Notes: generated by a model from the letters alone, not told the origin. 64,000 nucleotides of DNA from Lentisphaeria bacterium UBA7640 (GCA_002483765.1 DLIO01000010.1:31524-95523), one strand, 5' to 3'. Shown: positions 33,894 through 43,848, counted from the stretch's first letter. Numbers and translations are program-made.

Positions 33894-35654
33894 ATGTTTT
33901 TTTTAGATTACACAATAATGGTAGTTTATATGCTCGTGGTGCTTGGGATAGGTTTTTATTTTTCGAGAAACGAGAAAAGCTCTGAGGATTATCTTCTTGG
34001 TGGACGTAGTATGCCTTATGTGGCGATTGGTATATCATGCATGATGTCGCTTTTGAGCTCTGTTTCAATTGTGGTTACGCCAGGCGAAATATTTAATAAT
34101 GGCCTTACGCTGTTTTCGTTAAGTAGCACATTGGGGCTCTTTTTAGCAATTCCATGTTTTTTATTATTTATACGTTTTTACTTTAAGCTTGGCAGTTTTA
34201 CTCCTTATGAATACTTGGAATATCGTTATAGTCCAGCCATCCGCACTCTTATTGCTGTATCAGCATTATACACAAGAATCATATATCTCGGGGTGGTACT
34301 TTATACTAGCAGTAAGATATTTGAAGGAGCCTATGGCTGGCCCGCATGGCGAACTATTGTTTTAGTTGGAGTGATTGGAGCATTGTATACCGTGATGGGA
34401 GGGATGAAGGCGGTAGTATGGTCTGATGTTCTGCAATTTATTGTATTGATAGGAGGATTCATCGTCGTTGTAATAATATTATGCGTAAAAATAGAAGGTG
34501 GGGCTTGGGGGGCGGTTTCCTACGCATTCGCTAATGGACGTGGATTGCCTCAATACGCAACTGCTGAATTTTACAAAATTAGCCCATATATACGTCTCTC
34601 ATTCTGGCTCTTACTGCTCAATGCTGTGCTTGGGCCCTTAACAAGTGCGTGTAGTGACCAGATTACTATTCAGCGTCTTTTAAGTACAAAAGATTGGAAG
34701 GAAGGTTTTAAATCCCAAATTGTCGCGACCTTTACGGCTTTCCCCTTTGTCTTGATATTAATGTTTGTCGGATTGGCTTTATTTACTTTTTACAGTCAGA
34801 ATCCTGATCCTTCTCTTAAAGATGCAGATGGTGTTTTTTTTCGTTTTATCGCAACGAATCTGCCTTCTCCGCTCCCCGGAATATTTATGGCAGCGATGCT
34901 GGCTGCAATCATGAGTACACTTGACTCCGGCATGAATTCAATGGCGACAATATGGCTGAAAGAAGTTCATCAGAAATATATCAATAAAAAGATAGACAAC
35001 GCTCGACAAGTCAAAATTTCCCGCTGGGCAACACTAATTGTTGGCTGTATAGCCATTCTGTTAGGAATCTTAATGGATACGTCAGGAAAGTGGCTGGCTC
35101 AGTCAGCCGCTGAAATTGGAGTTTTGTTTGCTCTTTTTAGCGCTATAATACTGCCGGCGTTTCTTTTCGCTGTATTGTCTTCAAGGGCTAATTCTATCTT
35201 AATATGGCTTTTAATGGCTTATTCTGTTGGTGATGCTATTGCGGTAAAAATCTGGTACGCTCTATCTCGTTCAGCGCTACAGGCTTGGAGTAACGGAGAT
35301 GCTTTAGGCTGGGCCGGGCCAATCTCTTTCTTACTTCCTCTTATTCCGTTGTTGGTTGGCTTGTTGTTTGTTATGATTTGGTGGCTAAATAAAAATTCTA
35401 ACCGGAAAATAAAATTAACTTTGCTACTTGCGGCAGCATTCCCTTTTGGACTTACTCAAGGGATGTTGGTATGGTTTTTTTTCAGTTCTTCGATTGGTGA
35501 CACACCAATGGCACTTAGTTTTATGTTTCATCTGCCGCTAACGCTTATTGCTGGATTTATAGCCTTACAATGCTGTCCGAAGCAACCTCTTGAAAAATAT
35601 CAGGGACTAACCATTGGAACAATAAATGAACCTATATTAAAGAAATTGGACTAG
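33894..35654 (+). CDS. Sodium:solute symporter (SSS family)
   Basis: A 586-residue inner membrane transporter with about 13 or more spans. It begins FLDYTIMVVYMLVVLGIGFY and carries the SSS segment SSEDYLLGGRSMPY and then MSLLSSVSIVVTPGE. The family signature region is MAAMLAAIMSTLDSGMNSMAT around residues 340-360. SSS members carry sugars, sialic acid, uronates, amino acids or vitamins. In this cluster the likely cargo is the sugar acid fed to the KDG enzymes downstream. The start overlaps no gene; 44 bases separate it from the secreted protein. A hairpin lies 50 bases after the stop. Confidence 0.92.
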   Translation: MFFLDYTIMVVYMLVVLGIGFYFSRNEKSSEDYLLGGRSMPYVAIGISCMMSLLSSVSIVVTPGEIFNNGLTLFSLSSTLGLFLAIPCFLLFIRFYFKLGSFTPYEYLEYRYSPAIRTLIAVSALYTRIIYLGVVLYTSSKIFEGAYGWPAWRTIVLVGVIGALYTVMGGMKAVVWSDVLQFIVLIGGFIVVVIILCVKIEGGAWGAVSYAFANGRGLPQYATAEFYKISPYIRLSFWLLLLNAVLGPLTSACSDQITIQRLLSTKDWKEGFKSQIVATFTAFPFVLILMFVGLALFTFYSQNPDPSLKDADGVFFRFIATNLPSPLPGIFMAAMLAAIMSTLDSGMNSMATIWLKEVHQKYINKKIDNARQVKISRWATLIVGCIAILLGILMDTSGKWLAQSAAEIGVLFALFSAIILPAFLFAVLSSRANSILIWLLMAYSVGDAIAVKIWYALSRSALQAWSNGDALGWAGPISFLLPLIPLLVGLLFVMIWWLNKNSNRKIKLTLLLAAAFPFGLTQGMLVWFFFSSSIGDTPMALSFMFHLPLTLIAGFIALQCCPKQPLEKYQGLTIGTINEPILKKLD

Positions 35655-35703
35655 CACGCGCAGGTTGTAATTCATAAGATTAACGTTAACTCGAATAATA
35701 TTT

Positions 35704-35729
35704 ATCCTTCGGTTATCTGAAGGATTTTT
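35704..35729 (+). terminator. Hairpin terminator/attenuator between symporter and FG-GAP gene
   Basis: ATCCTTC (35704-35710) pairs with GAAGGAT (35719-35725) around an 8-base loop and runs into TTTT. It is short and moderately stable. Partial termination here could set symporter and downstream-enzyme levels apart. Confidence 0.6.
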
Positions 35730-35768
35730 AAACAATACAAAACAGATTTTGTGAGGGAAAATAAAATC

Positions 35769-38700
35769 ATGCTAAATAAAAAACAATTGAACTGGACTAC
35801 TGAAGGTTTTGAGCGATTTAGAGAAGGGGTTTTCGGTAACGGCGGGCAAAACATCTATGTATCAAAGCAAGGTGTGTTGCAACGGATCCATCAGACAGAC
35901 GTTACCGGCAATGGTCATGTTGATCTGGTGTTCTGTAATTCACAGAACCATGAAGAAAAAGTGCCACTAGATGTTTATCCTTTGCCACTGAATAATTCTG
36001 AGAGAAACCGTCAACTTTTTATTGGAGGTTCGAAGTCAGGATGCGTAACTGATTTAACTGGCAACGGATTTGAAGATTTAATTGTCAGCTGCGGTTGGGA
36101 CGGAATGACGTTAGTTACTAATTCCGCCGTGTTTTATGGCTCCGATGAAGGGTTGAATAATAAATATGTAAACTTCCTGCCCACGGGAAGCGCTATATGT
36201 GTGACCGCTGGAGATTTCAATGGTAACGGGAAAAAAGATATAGTTTTTATTTCTAAAAGCGATATGAAAATATTTTATCAAGGAAATGATGGTTTTGAAC
36301 CTGAAAAAGTTGTTGTGTATGAGTTTAAAAATGCTGTACATCTTACAACAATAAAATCTGTTAGCGGGTCAGACTTTGATACCTTGTTAATTCGTAAAAA
36401 AGATGGTTCATATTCAATTATTCCAGGAACAAGCCAAGGACTGGATATCACAAGAGAAAAACAGCTTCTTGAAGCGGATATTGATTATGCTTTAGAGAAT
36501 ACTGGGCAAGAAGGTTATACTCAAACTGTTGATGAACCCGATCCTCTCGCCCAAATCATAGAACTTAACGGGCAACTGTATCTTTGCGCTTTCAGACAAA
36601 AACGAACCTTTTTATATCCGTACAAAAATGAAAAATTAGGAGAACCAATAGAATTCAAGTGTGAAAATGCTTTTTCCGTAGCTGTCGGAGATATTAATGC
36701 CAATAATGGAATTGATTTAATTTTTGCTTGCCGCGACAAAAGCACTGAGTTTGAATGTTCATGGATATACCTTTCAAATAAAGAAGGCAGTTGGAATGAA
36801 CATGACCGAATCGCCATAAAAACTTATCATGCTTGTGACGTCTTGGTAGATGATTTTACCGGCAACGGTAAATTAGATATTGTTATTTGCCAAAGTCATA
36901 CCCATGAGTCATATACATCCGAAATTCTAATTTTTTCTATAGAAGAAAATACTGATCTCAGAAATCTGAAAGCTTTACGCCTGCCGTCACATGATGCATA
37001 TCGTATCTTCAAGGTCAATAATGAACTTATTATCAATAATTGCCGTAGCGGTAGTCTGCTTGGAGACGGCGATGCCTATGTCTATATCGGAGATGCTGAT
37101 GGCTTTAAAGCTGATAGAAAAATAAATCTTCCAGCATGGGGGTGCACAGACATGGTTTGCTGTGATTTAAATGACGATGGCTTGCCTGATTTGGTGTTGG
37201 CAAATGCTGCGGAATTGTCCCCATGGCTTGATCCTGGATCATTCATATATTACAATACTGCCAATGGATTTGCTGAAACGCCGAATATCAAATTATCAAC
37301 TAAGCGGGCTCATGGTGTAGTATGTGGAGACTTAAACCACAATGGTTATCTCGATTTAGTTTTCTGTGGTTTTGACAATAATAAATTAAAAGTTTTTTAT
37401 GGTTCAGAAAAAGGTTATACCAACGAAAACAGCGTTGAAATAGTCATGGAGGAAAATGGCAAAATATACAAAGAACCACGATTCTTGGCTTTAGCGGATT
37501 TGAACGGTAATGGGTGGCTTGACCTAGTTGTAACCATGATTAACAGATACGAAAGTTTCGTTTTGTGGGGTGGCCCAGAAGGTTTCAGCTTTGACAAGAA
37601 AAAAGTTTTCCACGTGAGAAACAGTTGCAACGTCAAAGTGGCGGACTTGAACGGTAACGGTTATCCCGACTTGATTTTTGGCGGGCATACTCAGTCATTG
37701 TCTGGGCCACATGATGCCTTTGTTTATATTTATTGGGGTGGGCCGGAAGGGTTTAGTGAGGAACGTCGTACATTGCTCCCTTCAGACGCGGTAAATTCAC
37801 TTGCTGTAGCGGATTTTAATAATGATGGGCGACTCGACTTGTTTGTCGGATCATATCAGAATGGACGCCTACGCGACATAGACTCACATATTTATTGGAA
37901 TCAGGGTTGTGATGGGTTTCTTCCTCATAAAAGGTTACCTTTGCGGACTCATGCGGTTTCTGGCAATCTAGCAGCAGATTTTACTGGTAATGGTTGGATT
38001 GATTTAGCTATTGGAAATCACAAGGTCGAAGGAAATCATATATCTTATTCAACAGTATGGTATAACGGGCCGGATGGGTTTGACGAAAAAAAGACTATTG
38101 ATCTTCCTTCTGAAGGTATTCACGGCATGGGTAATGTCGATTTAGGTAATATCCTTGACCGAAGCGACGAGGAATTTTATGTTTCCAAGGCTCATGAATT
38201 GCCCAAAGGAGCTAAAATTGTAAACATTGACTGGAATGCGGAATTGCCGTTAAAAACCTGGATAAAAGCTCAACTGAGAACGGCACCAACTTTTGAAGGG
38301 TTAGAAGATGCGAATTGGCAGGAAATAGATGCGCTTGAACAAAATGGATTATGGATGCAATATAAACTAATATTAGGCGCTAAAAATTGTTGCGCCTCGC
38401 CTAGGATTAAAAAGGTTACAGTAAATTACATCGAAAGTTCCATTGAACCCCAGCTTAAACCAGCAAAAGTAATTACCAATCCTGGCAAAAAATATCAAAC
38501 TTGCAATCGAGAATTTCAAGGAATTCCAGGAATTGAAATAACCCCCAAAGGCAGGATGTGGGCTTCTTGGTATGCTGGCGGTGAAAACGAGGGGCCAGAA
38601 AATTTTGTATTGCTGGTAACCAGCTCGGATAGTGGTAAAAACTGGAGTGAACCAGTAATGGTGATAGATCCGCCAGGAAATGTGAGAGCCTTTGATCCAA

Positions 38701-39587
38701 ATGTTTGGATCGATTCACTTGGGAAACTTTGGTTTTTCTGGTCTCAATCCTATTCTAAGAAAAATGGGCACATTTTTGACGGACAATCAGGAGTATGGGG
38801 AATATATACAGAAAATCCTGAAACTACTTCTCCAGTTTGGTCTGAGCCTGTAAGATTTGCCGAGGGTATAATGTTGAATAAACCGACAGTATTATCCAAT
38901 GGCGAATGGATATTTCCAACGGCATTATGGAAAGATGGTCTTGGTGAAGGAAAACTTTCTGAGGGATTGGGTCCCTTGAGTGGCGCCAATCTCTCAGTTT
39001 CGGATGATCAAGGCAAAACATTTCAATATCGTGGTGGCGCAGACATTCCAAATCGCTGGTTTGACGAACATATGTTTATCGAAAAACAGAATGGACTTAT
39101 TTGGAGCTTAATAAGAACATCATATGGTATCGGGGAAAGCTATTCCAGTGATGGTGGTAAAACTTGGAGCTCAGGAAAAGATACAGGCTGGGGCGGACCT
39201 AATTCACGCTTTTTTATTCGACGCTTACAATCTGGTCGACTTCTATTGGTCAATCATGCGTTAAATCCTAAAACCAAAAAGTATTCGAGAAATAATTTAA
39301 CTGCTTATTTGTCCGACGATGACGGAGAAAGTTGGCATGGAGCTTTGATGCTTGATGAGCGAGATAACGTTTCTTATCCTGATGGAGTTCAAGATGAAAA
39401 TGGGGACATCTGGATTATTTATGATCATGAACGCCATCGTCATGGCGATATCTTGTTTGCAAGGTTCAGAGAAGAGGATATCGTTGCAGGTAAATGCATT
39501 AGTACTACTGCGTCTTTAAAAAACCTCATAAATAGCACTGGCGGAATTAGAAATGAAGTAAATCGAAATCAAACTAATGTGATGTAA
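35769..39587 (+). CDS. FG-GAP/VCBS-repeat protein fused to a sialidase-like Asp-box domain
   Basis: A 1272-residue protein. Residues about 45-740 hold eleven calcium-binding-type repeats of the form D-x-N/T-G-N-G-x-x-D-L (for example DLNGNGYPDLIF, DFTGNGKLDIVI), as in integrin-like propellers. From about 880 the C-terminal part is sialidase-like, with four Asp boxes: SSDSGKNWS, SDDQGKTFQ, SSDGGKTWS and SDDDGESWH. No signal peptide is visible from ATG 35769 or from GTG 35751, unusual for such modules. It is therefore either cytosolic or exported another way. It ends 21 bases before the KDG kinase gene, so it belongs to the catabolic operon. Confidence 0.8.
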   Translation: MLNKKQLNWTTEGFERFREGVFGNGGQNIYVSKQGVLQRIHQTDVTGNGHVDLVFCNSQNHEEKVPLDVYPLPLNNSERNRQLFIGGSKSGCVTDLTGNGFEDLIVSCGWDGMTLVTNSAVFYGSDEGLNNKYVNFLPTGSAICVTAGDFNGNGKKDIVFISKSDMKIFYQGNDGFEPEKVVVYEFKNAVHLTTIKSVSGSDFDTLLIRKKDGSYSIIPGTSQGLDITREKQLLEADIDYALENTGQEGYTQTVDEPDPLAQIIELNGQLYLCAFRQKRTFLYPYKNEKLGEPIEFKCENAFSVAVGDINANNGIDLIFACRDKSTEFECSWIYLSNKEGSWNEHDRIAIKTYHACDVLVDDFTGNGKLDIVICQSHTHESYTSEILIFSIEENTDLRNLKALRLPSHDAYRIFKVNNELIINNCRSGSLLGDGDAYVYIGDADGFKADRKINLPAWGCTDMVCCDLNDDGLPDLVLANAAELSPWLDPGSFIYYNTANGFAETPNIKLSTKRAHGVVCGDLNHNGYLDLVFCGFDNNKLKVFYGSEKGYTNENSVEIVMEENGKIYKEPRFLALADLNGNGWLDLVVTMINRYESFVLWGGPEGFSFDKKKVFHVRNSCNVKVADLNGNGYPDLIFGGHTQSLSGPHDAFVYIYWGGPEGFSEERRTLLPSDAVNSLAVADFNNDGRLDLFVGSYQNGRLRDIDSHIYWNQGCDGFLPHKRLPLRTHAVSGNLAADFTGNGWIDLAIGNHKVEGNHISYSTVWYNGPDGFDEKKTIDLPSEGIHGMGNVDLGNILDRSDEEFYVSKAHELPKGAKIVNIDWNAELPLKTWIKAQLRTAPTFEGLEDANWQEIDALEQNGLWMQYKLILGAKNCCASPRIKKVTVNYIESSIEPQLKPAKVITNPGKKYQTCNREFQGIPGIEITPKGRMWASWYAGGENEGPENFVLLVTSSDSGKNWSEPVMVIDPPGNVRAFDPNVWIDSLGKLWFFWSQSYSKKNGHIFDGQSGVWGIYTENPETTSPVWSEPVRFAEGIMLNKPTVLSNGEWIFPTALWKDGLGEGKLSEGLGPLSGANLSVSDDQGKTFQYRGGADIPNRWFDEHMFIEKQNGLIWSLIRTSYGIGESYSSDGGKTWSSGKDTGWGGPNSRFFIRRLQSGRLLLVNHALNPKTKKYSRNNLTAYLSDDDGESWHGALMLDERDNVSYPDGVQDENGDIWIIYDHERHRHGDILFARFREEDIVAGKCISTTASLKNLINSTGGIRNEVNRNQTNVM

Positions 39588-39608
39588 ATAAAAATAAAGG
39601 ATAATGGT

Positions 39609-40703
39609 ATGACAAAAATTCTTGGATTTGGTGAAGTGATGTTGCGTTTATGCCCCTCTGGATTTAAACGCTTTCGGCAAGTAGTTCCTGGAAGTATGGA
39701 TGCTACTTTTGGCGGTGGGGAGGCTAATGTATGCGCTTCGCTGGCAATGTTTGGCGACGAAGCAAGCTATTTAACCGCTTTGCCTAGCAACGCAATAACG
39801 GAAAGTTTTTTTGCTCAGATGCGAGGTTTGGGCGTGGACGTGTCCAAGGTTTTGATTAAAGAAAATTCCCGCATGGGTATTTATTTTGTCGAGGCCGGAG
39901 CAAATCAGCGTGCATCCAATGTGATTTATGATCGCGATTATTCCGCTATATCAATGACTGGCCCTGAAGAATATGACTTTCAAAAGGCCTTGGATGGCAT
40001 TAAACATGTTCATATTACAGGAATCACCCCATCATTGAGTTCCAAAGCCTTTCTATCAACTTTGGAACTGATAAAACTCGCCAAAACCTCGGGGGTAAAA
40101 GTGTCCTGTGATTTGAACTACCGAAAGAAACTTTGGGATTGGCACGACTTGATGAAGAAGAACGAATTAGCCGAGTATTGCATGGCACAAATTATTCCGT
40201 TTGTTGACCTGATAATTGCCAATGAAGAAGACGCTTATGATGTTTTCGGCATTAAGGCTGAACATGCTGATCTTACTAAAGGACATATTAACGCTGCGGC
40301 TTATATTTCCGTAGCTGAACAGTTAATTGAACGCTTTCCAAATGTATCTCAAGTCGCAATCACTTTGCGAGAAAGTATTTCCGCGAGCCACAATAATTGG
40401 GGGGCGATGTTGTTTGATAAAGCTTCAAGAAAAGCGCACTTCGCACCGCTGGACGCTGACGGCGAATATTCTCCATATCAAATTCGCGATATTGTAGACC
40501 GTGTAGGTGGCGGTGATTCTTTCGGAGCTGGATTGATTCACGCGCTTTACAGTGATGATTGTGCTGCTCCCGAAAAAGCTATTCGGTTTGCGGTTGCGGC
40601 GAGTTGTTTAAAACATTCTATTAAAGGTGATTTTAATTATATTGATCGCAGTGAAGTGATTTCATTAATGGACGGCGATGCTTCAGGGAGAGTAAAAAGA
40701 TGA
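39609..40703 (+). CDS. kdgK: 2-keto-3-deoxygluconate kinase (PfkB family)
   Basis: A sugar kinase of 364 residues that would phosphorylate 2-keto-3-deoxygluconate to KDPG. The PfkB signatures are GGGEANVCASLAMFG near residues 37-51 and DIVDRVGGGDSFGAGL near 296-311, the latter with the catalytic Asp. Substrate choice is inferred from the coupled KDPG aldolase (4-base overlap). Other PfkB substrates are possible but less likely. RBS AAAGGA precedes the ATG at 39609. Confidence 0.9.
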   Translation: MTKILGFGEVMLRLCPSGFKRFRQVVPGSMDATFGGGEANVCASLAMFGDEASYLTALPSNAITESFFAQMRGLGVDVSKVLIKENSRMGIYFVEAGANQRASNVIYDRDYSAISMTGPEEYDFQKALDGIKHVHITGITPSLSSKAFLSTLELIKLAKTSGVKVSCDLNYRKKLWDWHDLMKKNELAEYCMAQIIPFVDLIIANEEDAYDVFGIKAEHADLTKGHINAAAYISVAEQLIERFPNVSQVAITLRESISASHNNWGAMLFDKASRKAHFAPLDADGEYSPYQIRDIVDRVGGGDSFGAGLIHALYSDDCAAPEKAIRFAVAASCLKHSIKGDFNYIDRSEVISLMDGDASGRVKR

Positions 40704-41332
40704 CCAAACAAGAAATGCTTATCAGCTTAAAGTTATGTCCGATAGTAGCAATTTTGCGTGGAATAACACCAAAAGAAGTTACTGATGTCTGCCAGGCTTT
40801 AGCTGACAGTGGGGTTAAATTTGCTGAAATAACCATGAATTCTCCGGATGCGGCCAAATCTATCAGGATTGCGACGGAGCATTTCGATTCGAATCAAATA
40901 TGCATTGGAGCGGGGACTGTACTAACTCCAGAGCAAGTTGAAACCGTTTCTGATGCAGGCGGTCAATATATAATTTCCCCTAATTGTAATCCGGCAGTAA
41001 TTCGCCGCGCAAAAGAGCTAGGATTATTGTCATGCCCCGGAGTTTTTACTCCATCTGAAGCTTTTACCGCTTTGGATGCAGGCGCTGATCTCCTTAAGCT
41101 ATTCCCTGCTGGACGAATGGTGCCAGAATACATCAAAGACTTAAAAGCCGTTGTCCCCGCCGATTTTATAGCGACGGGAGCAGTAGGCGCAGACAATATC
41201 AAAGAGTATTTGAAGTTTGCCGCAGGTGTTGGTATCGGCTCCGCCATATACAAACCAGGAATGACTTCTGAAGATGTAGCAAAAACGATAAAGATCATGA
41301 AAAACAAATTAAATGCCACAGACATCCCATAA
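40700..41332 (+). CDS. eda: KDPG/KHG aldolase
   Basis: Class I aldolase of 210 residues that splits KDPG into pyruvate and glyceraldehyde-3-phosphate (and 4-hydroxy-2-oxoglutarate in the bifunctional enzyme). The active-site Glu is in FAEITMNSPDA. The substrate-binding segment is IISPNCNPAVI, and the Schiff-base Lys is in DLLKLFPAGR. Coupled to kdgK by ATGA. Together they end the uronate/ketodeoxy acid route of this locus. Imperfect hairpin arms (41333-41339 with 41352-41358) follow, without a good T-tract. Confidence 0.95.
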   Translation: MTKQEMLISLKLCPIVAILRGITPKEVTDVCQALADSGVKFAEITMNSPDAAKSIRIATEHFDSNQICIGAGTVLTPEQVETVSDAGGQYIISPNCNPAVIRRAKELGLLSCPGVFTPSEAFTALDAGADLLKLFPAGRMVPEYIKDLKAVVPADFIATGAVGADNIKEYLKFAAGVGIGSAIYKPGMTSEDVAKTIKIMKNKLNATDIP

Positions 41333-41403
41333 CTCTTTTATTTTTTGACCCAAAAGAGGATTCATAGTATATTATTTTCTGTTAAAGCATAAGGACACTT
41401 CCT

Positions 41404-41514
41404 ATGAATCCTCGAAAGAACAATATGGTGCTGGGGCAGATTAGCAAACTGATCCATCTATAACGGCTTTCTCGTGTTGGGACCTGGCGGATCAAATATT
41501 TTGTGTTTGATCAC
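41404..41514 (+). pseudogene. Relic of an IS4-like transposase N-terminus
   Basis: In the convergent gap 41333-41519, an ATG at 41404 opens MNPRKNNMVLGQISKLIHL and stops after 19 codons. In another frame close behind is TAFSCWDLADQ. Both pieces resemble the start of IS4-type (DUF4372-like) transposases, where a basic start plus QI-KLIP precedes a FSCWDQ-like block. The intervening part is deleted and no catalytic domain or second end is present. Confidence 0.35.
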
Positions 41515-41519
41515 AATTT

Positions 41520-42410
41520 TCATCCTTCATTCCATTTAGTGGGACGGACGATTTTTTCTGGATAGATTGGCACTGTTTTGTTAATTTCTTTATAGAGGTT
41601 GTCTGGGAGAATACCCTTTTCTATGAGTTTTAGATTTTCTTGTAATTGAGACAGGTTGTCGACGCCGCTGAGGATGCTGGTAACGGACTGATTGCTTAAA
41701 ACAAAGCGTACACAAAGTTCGGCCATACCAATGCCGCTGGATTTTGCTAACTGGTTCAACTTTCTGCGTACTGGGATAATCTCTTGTAAAAATGGTTTGA
41801 TCCTGTCTTCCGGCATTAGCAATAATCCTTGCAAGTAAACACTGCGTGTAAATATCTTAATATTTCTGGCAGATGCCTTTAGTAGAAAATCATCAAAACG
41901 TTTGTCTAGAATATTATATGGCAATTGGATAAAACCGATATCCAAAGCTAGAGCCACTTGGCAATATGCGGTGCTGTCGAGGGATACCCCATAGCCATTG
42001 ATTAAACCGCATAATTTCAGCTTGTTTAAAACATCCATATATTTTATGTCCGCCTCTTGATGGAATAGACAAATATCCAAGTGATCAACCTGCAAGCGAC
42101 GTAATGATTTTTCTACTGAATTAATGATGAATTTTTCCGCTTCTGAAGAAGAAAGGTGCTGTGAACTGACTGGTGGCACTTTGCTGATTATTTGAAATTT
42201 TTCTTGCAGATTAAGCTCATTCAATGCGCGACCAATTACTTCCTCACTATTGCCATAAGCGGCGGCAGTGTCCAGCGTGTTGATACCGCCATCATACGCC
42301 GCTGAAATAATATCTTTAGCAGTTTCATATGATGGTTTGCCCGCGGTATTGGCAACCCCATAATTGAGACCGAACTGTGCGGTTCCCAGTTGCATTTTAG
42401 AGAAAATCAT
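41520..42410 (-). CDS. Aldo/keto reductase
   Basis: A 296-residue TIM-barrel NADPH oxidoreductase. It starts with KMQLGTAQFGLNYGVAN and has the catalytic DTAAAYGNSEE (Asp/Tyr). The later LRRLQVDHLDICLFHQ strand fits the family. The NADP-binding C-terminal region FVLSNQSVTSILSGV is typical of the AKR subgroup that includes Tas- and sugar-epimerase-associated members. Last gene of the minus-strand catabolic operon; its start overlaps the SDR gene by 4 bases. It probably reduces or oxidises a sugar or aldehyde intermediate. Confidence 0.88.
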   Translation of the reverse strand: MIFSKMQLGTAQFGLNYGVANTAGKPSYETAKDIISAAYDGGINTLDTAAAYGNSEEVIGRALNELNLQEKFQIISKVPPVSSQHLSSSEAEKFIINSVEKSLRRLQVDHLDICLFHQEADIKYMDVLNKLKLCGLINGYGVSLDSTAYCQVALALDIGFIQLPYNILDKRFDDFLLKASARNIKIFTRSVYLQGLLLMPEDRIKPFLQEIIPVRRKLNQLAKSSGIGMAELCVRFVLSNQSVTSILSGVDNLSQLQENLKLIEKGILPDNLYKEINKTVPIYPEKIVRPTKWNEG

Positions 42411-43195
42411 TTTGCAGTATAACCTCCGTCAACTGGGATATTGGTTCCGGTAATATATGCTGATGCATCAGAGCTAAGAAAAGTGATAATGCCTTTGAGA
42501 TCAGTTGCATTAGCCATACGCCCCAGCTGAGTTCGAGCGCTATATTGTTGGACGAATTTCTCGGGTTGATCTGGAGTTTTAAAACCACCCGGAGACACAC
42601 AGTTCACTCTGATATTATATGTACCTAGCACACTGGCAGCCCAGCGACTAAAATTAATCATGCCACCTTTTTCATAGAAATAGATCGGTGAAGGATTCGA
42701 TTGCATATCTGTTCCTTCATAATTAGCCATTTCTATGCCAACCATGCCCATCATTGAACCGATATTAATAATTGAGCCGCTTCGTTGTTTTTTCATATCT
42801 TCCGCAAATAACTGAGTTATCTTGAATAAAGAGGAGGCATTGATATGCAAACTTTTATCAAATTCCTCCAAGGGTTGTTTCCAGCCGTCACAAGCATTGC
42901 GGGTAACGGCATTGTTAACCAGTACATCGATGCGCCCACTACGATTAATTATTTCATCATTGAGTTGTTGTATTGACTCTTCATTGGAAAGGTCTAGCTT
43001 TAACGCAGTTACATTATGTCCTGCCTTGCGTTCTTCATCAGCTACCTTTTTCAAAGCTTCAATACCGCGCGAGGCGATATAAGTTTCCGCTCCAGCTTCG
43101 GCCAATGCCGCAACGATTTGCCGCCCATAGAGACCAGCTCCGCCAGTTACCAGTGCGACTTTGCCTTTGAGCGAGAATGTTTCCAATACGTTCAT
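42407..43195 (-). CDS. SDR-family oxidoreductase (gluconate 5-dehydrogenase-like)
   Basis: A classical short-chain dehydrogenase of 262 residues. It has GKVALVTGGAGLYGRQI (TGxxxGxG type), the NNAV motif (VLVNNAVTRNA), Ser in NIGSMMGMV, and the Y-x-x-x-K pair as YFYEKGGM. It ends TGTNIPVDGGYTAK. The ATG at 43195 follows GAAGGAAA. Among SDRs the sequence is closest in pattern to ketogluconate/gluconate dehydrogenases. Within this operon a sugar-acid or deoxy-sugar substrate is likely. It is separated from the upstream operon genes by a 164-base repeat-rich gap. Confidence 0.88.
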   Translation of the reverse strand: MNVLETFSLKGKVALVTGGAGLYGRQIVAALAEAGAETYIASRGIEALKKVADEERKAGHNVTALKLDLSNEESIQQLNDEIINRSGRIDVLVNNAVTRNACDGWKQPLEEFDKSLHINASSLFKITQLFAEDMKKQRSGSIINIGSMMGMVGIEMANYEGTDMQSNPSPIYFYEKGGMINFSRWAASVLGTYNIRVNCVSPGGFKTPDQPEKFVQQYSARTQLGRMANATDLKGIITFLSSDASAYITGTNIPVDGGYTAK

Positions 43196-43238
43196 TTTAT
43201 CTATTTTCCTTCTGTAAGATGGGGAACGGGAAATTTTA

Positions 43239-43341
43239 ACCACAGATAGACACAGATTACCACAGATTACCACAGATGGGAGGGGAAAGGGAGCTTTTGT
43301 CCACGAATTTCACGAATTAACACTAATAAATTTTTTCGTGG
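43239..43341. repeat. Decamer-type intergenic repeat block
   Basis: From 43239 to 43280 the motif ACCACAGAT(T) recurs about every ten bases. From 43301, CCACGAATTTCACGAATT leads to TTCGTGG (43335-43341), which can pair with the start to form a hairpin. The 16-mer CACGAATTAACACTAA at 43311-43326 recurs exactly at 46071-46086. Non-coding. Confidence 0.7.
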
Positions 43342-43359
43342 TTACCCTCCCTTTTTCCC

Positions 43360-43848
43360 TTAATCGATATTGCTCTTAAATTTGATATTCTTATCCCGAA
43401 GTTCTTGTGTCTTCGCTTGCGCTTTAGTTTTATCGGCATATATCCACCAGTCACAAGTTGGAATATCTGGTTTGTTGGGGGCCGTTACACAATAGTAGCC
43501 CGCCTTGTCAATCACAGGGATAATCCAGCCTGCGCAGTGATCACAATAGCGTTTGGAAGGTGTCGCATCGTTGTCCAGCACTTTGCTCAAACTGGGGCAC
43601 TTATTCATCTTTAAAGTCAAGCAATCATCACTTAAGTTCAGGGTCATATCACAGTTTTCTTCAATGCGTATGTGTTCCCAGTAATCGTACATTCCTTGTA
43701 GTCCTTTCTCCTTGAAAAGCTCCAGACAATGTCTTTCCTGATGCCGACTGATTTCTAACCAGTATTTTTCGAGATGTCCTGGGCCTTGTGCTTCGAGGAA
43801 TTTAAATACTTCATTATAGAATCTTACAAAATGATCACTGGGTAGCAT
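43360..43848 (-). CDS. Uncharacterised Cys-rich cytosolic protein
   Basis: A 162-residue protein with no signal peptide. The start at 43848 is fixed by GGAGGAAG about 10 bases upstream. The C-terminal half has clustered Cys/His/Trp: NKCPSLSKVLDNDATPSK, RYCDHCAGWIIPV, and PDIPTCDWWIY. This could be a metal site. It overlaps the preceding gene by 14 bases, and the two proteins share an EC/KCP-x(n)-L layout that hints at common ancestry. It might be a distant L-2-amino-thiazoline-4-carboxylate hydrolase-like protein, but I am not sure. Its place in the operon implies a role in the same catabolic route. Confidence 0.6.
   Translation of the reverse strand: MLPSDHFVRFYNEVFKFLEAQGPGHLEKYWLEISRHQERHCLELFKEKGLQGMYDYWEHIRIEENCDMTLNLSDDCLTLKMNKCPSLSKVLDNDATPSKRYCDHCAGWIIPVIDKAGYYCVTAPNKPDIPTCDWWIYADKTKAQAKTQELRDKNIKFKSNID

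Noticed and set aside
41333..41358. Hairpin after eda as a terminator
   Set aside because: CTCTTTT/AAAAGAG arms are weak and AT-rich, and no T-tract follows the right arm.
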